Source: a virus
IMG/VR virus record: IMGVR_UViG_3300007775_000023
Span: 1 to 26,946 of that record
DNA: 26,946 nucleotides
Direction: 5' to 3' (one strand)
The notes under the pieces are model-generated. The model made no database searches and was not told the DNA's origin. It was given only the letters and a program-made list of their open reading frames with translations. The first letter of the stretch is position 1; each line of letters starts with the position of its first letter. Both the position numbers and the translations under genes were made by a program. Below, piece after piece: positions 21,501-26,946 of the stretch.

Positions 21501-22469
21501 TCAACCAGGGCAACCATCGCCGTTAACACCGCGCTCGACATTGCTGCCTTTGCAGCACTGTTTGAAAAAGTGCAGTCAACCAAGGTTACTATCACCGGCT
21601 CAGTCGGGTCGTTCGGGGTGGATGTAGCGGCACTCGACGATCTAGACATTATCGGCACGGGTGCGGCGATTCGGGTCAAGAGCAGCATCGCCAAGGCGAT
21701 TAGCACCACGGGATTCGATAACGGGCAAATTGTAGCGCCTATCGCCACGGGGCTTGCGGCGGCAATCAATACGCAAGTGCGGGGCAGTAGCGACTATTTT
21801 CGGAACATCGGACGCACCGTATCGGGTCTGATTCTAGCCGGTACAAATTTCAGTACAGCTGTTCCCGATGCACGCGCTAGTAATCCCATCGCCAATCAGC
21901 TGCTGGGCGAAACCACGCGCCAGTTCAACGAGAGTATCAATCTGTTCATTGCTGCCGGGAATGTCCCCGCGCAAAGCGTTCTATCTGGTTTCCAGGCTGG
22001 CTTTGTCGGCACCGCACCCGATGCACGCGCGAATACTGGCATCGCTTACAGTCTGATCGGCGAAGTGAACCGGCAATTCGGCGAAACACAAAATTTCTTC
22101 TATTCGGCGGGGCTAGTCCCGGCGCATTCTGTTCTGGACGGCTTCCAGAGTGCGTTTTCGGTATCGAATCCCGATGGGACAACAAAAAGCAGCTTGATCA
22201 CCGGTATGCTCGACAGCGTAACGCAAGGTATCCGCGCCAACTCGGAAAATTTTCGACAGCGCGGAGCCACGATTGCCACCGATATGCAGTTTGGATTTGC
22301 TAATCAATTTGGCAATGAGGACTTCAAAAACAGCATTATTTTTGCCGGTGAACTCATGGCCGGATATCTGAAACAGGGAATTTTGCGCAACCTAAACGGG
22401 GTGGCCGATGCCATCTCGTCCAAGGTTATGGACGATCTATCGAGCGAGTTGGAGGCTCCGATTCAATAA
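18549..22469 (+). CDS. Tape measure protein
   Basis: The protein has 1306 residues, the longest gene here, in the fixed slot after the tail chaperones. It begins with a basic segment (MPSRELTYRVNIDVGTARQQ) and then resembles tape measures: FAGRLADLSTEAARATKSFE, FERLTRVARLIASASPVIND, helical LASMQ-type repeats. A strongly charged coiled coil lies at about residues 660-725 (RQQRQDAERAAKEAAREAER, AAKRAGQELERGAKKAADEL). The C-terminal third has degenerate 50-residue repeats (see repeat entry). No lytic transglycosylase or peptidase domain was spotted. At about 0.15 nm per residue the length predicts a tail of roughly 195 nm, if the whole protein is extended helix. Complete. Confidence 0.93.
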   Translation: MPSRELTYRVNIDVGTARQQARAIRQSIESELRNVSVATVNPRTAGTGNLSNVANAANKSLASLNKTLGIFGVVLGAHQLVQFAGRLADLSTEAARATKSFEVLSGSAGKAIGSVSAIQNAGQGAIDSLAAIKIGTIAASLGLAHTSNEFERLTRVARLIASASPVINDVGEALNQLSLFASNEKSFARADQLVLGAQEVRDRMKELRQENDLLTGSQAKLEASMQLVEEKLGATLNTIEAAATGYERLKVAITEARLAAAAGGIGAAIQGTAGFLANSVNELNVLFSGVDAQASVIQEALKSVTTAYQNQANILSNTPLFGDALKKDRLQVVGQLQEVQQIFALATGALGEDPSLIGYQQQIKDIVVEITRWGFATDGQLAALRRLYDELENQKLLNAPSIAVATEAEKAAAIATARAASIIEAQGAIDTSLESRAQKSADIVGIDQTIATLKEQKALVDSAITDLINSAITDPDEIALRLSQIESQATGFFDAIEERASSVQIDFGGIDTALGQFSGGFVDFLPGMDDMRDRLVDLQTELQFTSEITQEQADELAYLEAAAAAAGGEAVFLDGVVADLGTSFLATNEEASALIDAMYQSAAAYLAGQISAEQYAGITAALGGQLLALASEAGVATGAILQLISAQSGLSGTSGFTVGSNRGSAIAQRIATQNQERERRQQRQDAERAAKEAAREAERAAKRAGQELERGAKKAADELRGALNSVPGLFGASAVTQGQLDLAAGGVPQNFADDYVRRLKDEVFNGHDWQDVSIDEAKAALEKVGIEASDDAKLAFQQFADAWENSILFSDESNLDFINQGAVQLALDMQDKAKQGQENIYALFGVAIDDAVSAVGAGITAAGGSGSVETGYTIPIQAELIPANGNLTGIPTLGGISPVLDVAAIQGQLNTLALPAFTIDTSALVDQLTTDLAAQEAPSITVQANIDTAALATTLSQIGSQSLIIPISAALNDESFLSVFEKIQSTRATIAVNTALDIAAFAALFEKVQSTKVTITGSVGSFGVDVAALDDLDIIGTGAAIRVKSSIAKAISTTGFDNGQIVAPIATGLAAAINTQVRGSSDYFRNIGRTVSGLILAGTNFSTAVPDARASNPIANQLLGETTRQFNESINLFIAAGNVPAQSVLSGFQAGFVGTAPDARANTGIAYSLIGEVNRQFGETQNFFYSAGLVPAHSVLDGFQSAFSVSNPDGTTKSSLITGMLDSVTQGIRANSENFRQRGATIATDMQFGFANQFGNEDFKNSIIFAGELMAGYLKQGILRNLNGVADAISSKVMDDLSSELEAPIQ
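21850..22320 (+). repeat. Three degenerate 50-residue repeats near the tape measure C-terminus
   Basis: Units contain PDARASNPIANQLLGETTRQ...VPAQSVLSGFQAGF, then PDARANTGIAYSLIGEVNRQ...VPAHSVLDGFQSAF, then a weaker NPDGTTKSSLITGMLDSVTQ...ATIATDMQFGFA. Boundaries are approximate. Each looks like a helix pair with a conserved GFQ/GF end. Confidence 0.6.
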
Positions 22470-22813
22470 TGGCACATCTCGGTGGCACCACGATTCCAGC
22501 TACGATTGACCTGCTCGGTAAATACCTCTACAAAAAAGAGGTGCTACGCACCAACGGCGACGGGGAAGCGGTCGTCTCTAATTATGCGACTATTACCTGG
22601 GCATTTGAGGCGATGGACATGTCTGATTTTACCTGGATTTGTGACACATTAATGGGGGGTGCGTACTCCGTGCTATACAACACGGCAAGCCTCTATGATG
22701 ACCTTGGCGACGCAATTACGCCCACCAATGTGGTGTCGCAGCGCCCCACCTACGATTACGCGTCCGGCGGCTATTGCTATAATGTGCAGTGGGTTCTGGA
22801 GCGGGTGTACTAG
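22469..22813 (+). CDS. Tail-tip-associated protein, 114 aa (distal-tail candidate)
   Basis: The ATG overlaps the tape measure stop by one base (TAATG). The protein starts MAHLGGTTIPATIDLLGKYL, includes a repeating aromatic pattern (YATITWAFEAMDMSDFTWI, TYDYASGGYCYNVQWVLERV), and is beta-rich. It stands between tape measure and hub, where distal tail proteins are found, but it is shorter than usual for those. Role inferred from position only. Confidence 0.65.
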   Translation: MAHLGGTTIPATIDLLGKYLYKKEVLRTNGDGEAVVSNYATITWAFEAMDMSDFTWICDTLMGGAYSVLYNTASLYDDLGDAITPTNVVSQRPTYDYASGGYCYNVQWVLERVY

Positions 22814-25522
22814 ATGGCAACCGCAACGCTGAATGATATCACCTGGCGGCTGTGGGTAGGGCCGCACTATACCCATTTCGATTGGTCAACCATTGATGCC
22901 GGTAGCGCACTGTATACAGCCCAGCCCAGTAACACCGTGGGCACCACACAGACCAGCGGCACCACATCGCTGGTACTGACTAGCGGCACCACCATACCAA
23001 CATCCGGTGGGGTGTGGGTGGGGCCGAACGCTACCGGCGAGGGGTGGGAGTATGAGCAATACACCGGCAAATCAACCAACACACTAACGGGCGTTACGCG
23101 CGAATCGAGCAGCGACCGCGACCATACCGGCATCCACACCGCCGGGGCAACCGTCCATTACTATTACCCAATCACGTCCAACGACGGCACGCTGAATATC
23201 ACCGAGGATGCCGACGAAAACGTCTCAACCGTGGCCTGGCAGGCCACTGTGTCTGGCGTACTTGCTCCGCATTTTGTCATGCGGGAAAGTCATGTGGTTG
23301 TCGTGGAGACGAGCACAAATGGCGGGGCGTACAGTGTGTTCCTTGTCGGCTTTCTTAGCGCCCCGCATATAACCGGCAATGCGCAAAGCAGTGCTGAATG
23401 GTCATTCACGATCATGTCATCCGCGCATATTCTATCGCAGCTGCAAGCCGATGGCGTGCGGGCCGGTGATAATTTGATGGATGGAGAAGGGACAGCCAGT
23501 ACACCGCTCGTGCTCGCCTACGACGAGCGGTGGACGGGGGACTACACCAAGGCTGCGCCGGACTTTACGGCAACCAGTATCACCGACAATCTGGACGATA
23601 CGCTCTGGTTAACTGAGCGATTCAAGGGTGCCGACATCTGGGATCCTGTTTGGAATAACGATCCAGAGAACAGCTATAGTGGCGGCTCCGGTGTGCGGTT
23701 TTCTCAAGTCTATGTCAACCCGCCTGCATCGGCGGGGCCGTTCACAAAATGGATTGAGATTGTTATCGGGGCCGGCACGACTAACCATACCGGCTATGCG
23801 ATCTACCACGCCAATGGGGGCGGGTCGGTTGAATGGCAGTATGGCGGGCCGGGAACGGTGGCGAGCGGAGATCGTATCATTCTCTGTGAGGATGAGGACG
23901 TTTTTACCCGCATGAACCCGCTTGCCAGTGTGGCCGTGATTTACGAAAGTACCACTTTTTTTGATGACATCGATCCAACCGGCAGCGAGTTGTGGATACG
24001 TCTCGGTGAATTGAACCAGTGGAATTGCCGGATGCGTTGGGGGCATGGCGATAGCTACGTGCAGCACGAGGACGCGCCGAGCCGTACCTGGACAGGGGCA
24101 ACCATCACCGCCCCGGCCACCGGCGAGACGATGCGCTACCGTTTCGATATCACGACCGGCGACGCTGCGGACTACTGGGAAACCGGGATGACACGCCATG
24201 TTGGGTATGATCTTGATGTCACCCTGTCGGAATGGGCGATGGTAACATTCCCCGGATTTGGCTTGAAATTGACCAACGACATCACGGACTCATCCCCTGG
24301 GGCCAGTGACCCACTGTACATCAGCGGCCCGGATGACAATCCGTCCGTTGACGGCCTGCCCGATTCAGGCACCGTTGTGTTAGGCGACGAACAAATCACC
24401 TACAGCGCCAAAGCTGCCGACAGCGGCTATGTGACCGTCACCGCACGCGGGGCGAACAGCACAACCGCTGCCATTCACAATGCCGATGATGAGATATTTA
24501 TTTTGGATGGGTCGGTTACTACCGACGCGTTTTTAAGTAAGGAGGTCGGCTGGTCACGCTATAGCGGCACGATCTACCCAAAGGTATTTAAGGTCTACAC
24601 GACCAACTTTGTGGACAATGTGCGCACACCGGCAGAGAGCGACTACGATCAGGACTGGACACTGCGCGGTGATGTCTCCGCTCATGCGGCGAGCACCTAC
24701 ACGCTGCCGCTGTCAACCGTCCGGGTGCGCCATATCCTGATCGAAGTTTACGAAATGACCAGCAACCCGGCGCGGGTGCGATTAAATGAGTTCTACGCCT
24801 ACATGGATCCGGCCAATCATCAGGATGGTCTATGGCTTGATGCAGATACAACCGCCGACGCCATGATTACGGCGATTGTCGAAAATGTTGGCCTACCTAC
24901 CGGTTGCGTGGTAGTCGATGAGACACTGCCCGCTTTGGATAATATCCAGACCCAGAGCGGCGGCGATGCGTGGACGGTGATCGCCGACCTTGCCGAGTTT
25001 ACCGGGAGCGAGGTGCTGGTGGCACGGGATAGCAAACTGCATTTGGCGGTCAATGATTTTTGGGATGGCTCTATTTTCTCGACGCTCACTTGGTCACGCG
25101 CCAACGCTGAATCCATCCAGGTCACCAGCCAGCCATCACAATATGTATCACAAGTCGTCTTGCCGTGGCGGAGTGCCGACGGCGAAACGACCGGCACCGT
25201 TACATTTCCGACAACGCCCAGCGATGGGGCGAAACTGGAAGTCAACGAGACGATCTATGCAAATGAATCAGCGGCCCTAGCGGGGGCAACGCGGCTTTAC
25301 TACATGCGCCGCTATCCGGTGGAATTCACCGTCAACGCGTCAATTGACGGCAGCGCTTACCGGCCACTAGACGCGCATATCGCTTTTTGGCAATACAACC
25401 TAGATCACGTGTTGGTGTCGCGGTATTGTATCGTGCTCAGCACCAATCATACGCTGACCAAGGGGCACTGGGCATCTGAATTACGCCTCCTGCAATATGA
25501 CCACAAGAGCAACTTTACCTAA
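22814..25522 (+). CDS. Tail hub / minor tail protein with an embedded discoidin-like domain
   Basis: The protein has 902 residues and starts directly after the previous stop. Residues 130-240 (TLNITEDADENVSTVAWQAT, HVVVVETSTNGGAYSVFLVG) and residues 675-902 (DAWTVIADLAEFTGSEVLVA, SRYCIVLSTNHTLTKGHWAS, ELRLLQYD) recall hub proteins of the gp27/gpJ class. Residues about 575-665 resemble an F5/8 type C (discoidin) carbohydrate-binding fold (GWSRYSGTIYPKVFKVYTT, TVRVRHILIEVYEMTSNPAR, VRLNEFYAY). Two small elements, YTGKSTNTLTGVTRE with a following H-x-x-G-A-x-V, and YVTVTARGANSTTAAIH, are of the type common in phage tail proteins. It would cap the tail and hold receptor-binding parts. Domain calls are by pattern. 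Confidence 0.75.
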   Translation: MATATLNDITWRLWVGPHYTHFDWSTIDAGSALYTAQPSNTVGTTQTSGTTSLVLTSGTTIPTSGGVWVGPNATGEGWEYEQYTGKSTNTLTGVTRESSSDRDHTGIHTAGATVHYYYPITSNDGTLNITEDADENVSTVAWQATVSGVLAPHFVMRESHVVVVETSTNGGAYSVFLVGFLSAPHITGNAQSSAEWSFTIMSSAHILSQLQADGVRAGDNLMDGEGTASTPLVLAYDERWTGDYTKAAPDFTATSITDNLDDTLWLTERFKGADIWDPVWNNDPENSYSGGSGVRFSQVYVNPPASAGPFTKWIEIVIGAGTTNHTGYAIYHANGGGSVEWQYGGPGTVASGDRIILCEDEDVFTRMNPLASVAVIYESTTFFDDIDPTGSELWIRLGELNQWNCRMRWGHGDSYVQHEDAPSRTWTGATITAPATGETMRYRFDITTGDAADYWETGMTRHVGYDLDVTLSEWAMVTFPGFGLKLTNDITDSSPGASDPLYISGPDDNPSVDGLPDSGTVVLGDEQITYSAKAADSGYVTVTARGANSTTAAIHNADDEIFILDGSVTTDAFLSKEVGWSRYSGTIYPKVFKVYTTNFVDNVRTPAESDYDQDWTLRGDVSAHAASTYTLPLSTVRVRHILIEVYEMTSNPARVRLNEFYAYMDPANHQDGLWLDADTTADAMITAIVENVGLPTGCVVVDETLPALDNIQTQSGGDAWTVIADLAEFTGSEVLVARDSKLHLAVNDFWDGSIFSTLTWSRANAESIQVTSQPSQYVSQVVLPWRSADGETTGTVTFPTTPSDGAKLEVNETIYANESAALAGATRLYYMRRYPVEFTVNASIDGSAYRPLDAHIAFWQYNLDHVLVSRYCIVLSTNHTLTKGHWASELRLLQYDHKSNFT

Positions 25523-26946
25523 TGGCAAGCATTCGAAGACGACAGGCCGCCAAGCGACTACGGGCGGCGCTGAATCGAAAATATACCTCACAGAGTAATG
25601 TGGTTCAGGCTGGGCCGGTTGGGTCTAGTCAGATTTACGCGTCCGGTCAAATCTACAGCGCCGGGGTCGCAGGGGTTACCGAAGTCGTGAATATCGGCCG
25701 GCCGGCCGCCGCGATCTATGTTGCCAAGACGGGCGGCGGTACGACCACCCTGCTGTCCAATGGTGGATCGGGCGGCGGTGGCGGTGGCAGCGGCTTGCCC
25801 ACCGATGGCAGTGGTGTAATGTCCGGTGATATCAATGTGGGCGGGTACGATATCATCAATGTGGGGCTGGTCGATACCGTCGACGTTGCCACACTCTACA
25901 GCAATTTCACCGGCCACAATCACGACGCCGATTATGTCAACATAACCGGCGACAACATGACTGGCGCGCTAACGATATCCGGTAACACCGTATGGCACGC
26001 CGGGAACGATGGCACCGGGAGCGGTCTCGATGCTGACCTATGGGACGGCAACCAGTTCGCAACGTACCTGAATCAGCCGGTTCTTACCTCGGCAAACGTG
26101 GCATTTAACCAGGTCACGACGCCGACACTCACCGCGTCGAGTGGGCTAACAATTTCCCCAACCGGCGATGTCACCTTTGACCCAACCGGTGACGATCTCA
26201 TCCTCAATTCTGCTACCCGGATCGGGACGGCGAACTTTGTCAGTGGTACAGCCGGATGGCGCGTGGATTATACCGGCAATGCGGATTTCCGTGATATATT
26301 CGCGGACAGTTTAACCGTTGAGGCGTTCATCAGCGATGTCAATCTAGCGTTGGCCGGTTCCCAAATCATCGTCAAATCGTTGGGAATTCTGTCTGATAAT
26401 TTCACTGTGCCAACCACGAGCGGCACGCTCAGCATTTTCGACCTACCCGGCTTTGACGACGCGCAAAATTTCGAGGCCGGCGACTGGGTGCGTCTGCGCT
26501 TTGTTGAGCGGGGCACGGGGTTGACGGTCGGGGACGCATGGGGAACGGTCAGCAGCTATAGCGATCAGGCCGATGGCGAGCAAACCTGGACATGGACACG
26601 GCAAAGCGGAACGGTAAGCAAGGCGATCTACGCCGGGATGGTTGCGCTCGACTATGGGCAGTCCGGCGATGGCTATATCCACCTAACCACGCTACAGAGC
26701 AATTCGCCGTACCTAGACGTTGCGACGTGGGTCACCGATCCGAGCGATGCCGGAAACCATACGACACATGTGCGGTTGGGCAACCTAGATGGCATTACCG
26801 CGGCTGGGTTGAATCCGGGCGGGTGGGGACTATACACCGACAACGCATTTTTACAGGGCGTACTCATTGCGGCTGGTGGCGACATCCGCGCCGACGAGAA
26901 CGGCATATCGATTACGGCTCCAAACATTGATGAGTTTGGCGGCTAC
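25522..26946 (+). CDS. Tail fibre / receptor-binding protein (3' partial)
   Basis: ATG overlaps the hub stop (TAATG). 475 codons are visible, running off the window edge with no stop. The N-terminus is basic (MASIRRRQAAKRLRAALNRK), then a Gly-rich linker (residues about 81-95). HNHDADYVNITGDNMTG and GNTVWHAGNDGTGSGLDADL are typical tail-fibre collar/shaft elements. The visible end, RLGNLDGITAAGLNPGGWG then LYTDNAFLQGVLIAAGG, resembles conserved segments of siphophage tip and fibre proteins. It is probably trimeric and carries the receptor-binding tip beyond the window. Several further frames in the region are shadows. Confidence 0.82.
   Translation, partial: MASIRRRQAAKRLRAALNRKYTSQSNVVQAGPVGSSQIYASGQIYSAGVAGVTEVVNIGRPAAAIYVAKTGGGTTTLLSNGGSGGGGGGSGLPTDGSGVMSGDINVGGYDIINVGLVDTVDVATLYSNFTGHNHDADYVNITGDNMTGALTISGNTVWHAGNDGTGSGLDADLWDGNQFATYLNQPVLTSANVAFNQVTTPTLTASSGLTISPTGDVTFDPTGDDLILNSATRIGTANFVSGTAGWRVDYTGNADFRDIFADSLTVEAFISDVNLALAGSQIIVKSLGILSDNFTVPTTSGTLSIFDLPGFDDAQNFEAGDWVRLRFVERGTGLTVGDAWGTVSSYSDQADGEQTWTWTRQSGTVSKAIYAGMVALDYGQSGDGYIHLTTLQSNSPYLDVATWVTDPSDAGNHTTHVRLGNLDGITAAGLNPGGWGLYTDNAFLQGVLIAAGGDIRADENGISITAPNIDEFGGY

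Overview
The window is a contiguous piece of a tailed, long-non-contractile-tail (siphovirus-type) bacteriophage or prophage. It is cut at both ends inside a structural gene. Evidence for this is the canonical run small terminase, large terminase, portal, MuF-like head protein, prohead protease/scaffold, HK97-fold capsid, connectors, tail tube, frameshifted tail chaperone, 1306-residue tape measure, tail hub and fibre. Gene starts carry Shine-Dalgarno sites and there is a consensus sigma70-type promoter, so the host is a bacterium. Nothing in the window identifies the host further. No integrase, recognisable repressor, replication gene, lysis enzyme, tRNA or CRISPR array was seen, so temperate versus lytic cannot be decided.

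Layout. Positions 1-2.2 kb hold the end of a fibre or tip module: a highly repetitive 22-residue-repeat protein (5' end outside the window), a 137-residue protein and a fibre-tail adaptor-like protein. Positions 2.2-4.0 kb hold two very small one-membrane-segment proteins, a 51-bp palindrome, a G10 tract, a 58-residue protein and a ParB-domain/DNA methyltransferase fusion. Positions 3.8-6.2 kb are on the opposite strand: a three-gene operon from a perfect-consensus promoter with two palindromic operator-like sites. Its last gene is an SplB-like radical SAM protein split by a 345-residue LAGLIDADG intein exactly at the [4Fe-4S] CX3CX2C motif. Positions 6.3-11.2 kb are the packaging and portal genes, all on the plus strand and tightly packed. 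Positions 11.2-11.37 kb are a promoter-to-terminator interval that looks like a small RNA or attenuator. Positions 11.4-14.8 kb are the protease with a nested scaffold start, a signal-peptide protein, a probable decoration protein and the major capsid protein. Positions 14.8-26.9 kb are connectors, tail tube, gpG/gpGT with an A7 slippery site, tail completion, tape measure, tail hub and a tail fibre cut by the window end.

How it fits together. The plus-strand genes form one late assembly line in the order they act. Many neighbours overlap by 1-29 bases, which suggests translational coupling. The minus-strand island is an accessory cassette under its own switch-like promoter. It converges on, and overlaps by 143 bp, the methyltransferase gene. 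The most unusual features are the intein whose catalytic Cys1 coincides with an iron-sulfur ligand position, the operator/promoter architecture at 6.2 kb, the 11.25-kb promoter-terminator unit, the unlisted -1 frame of the tail chaperone, and the repeat protein at the left edge.
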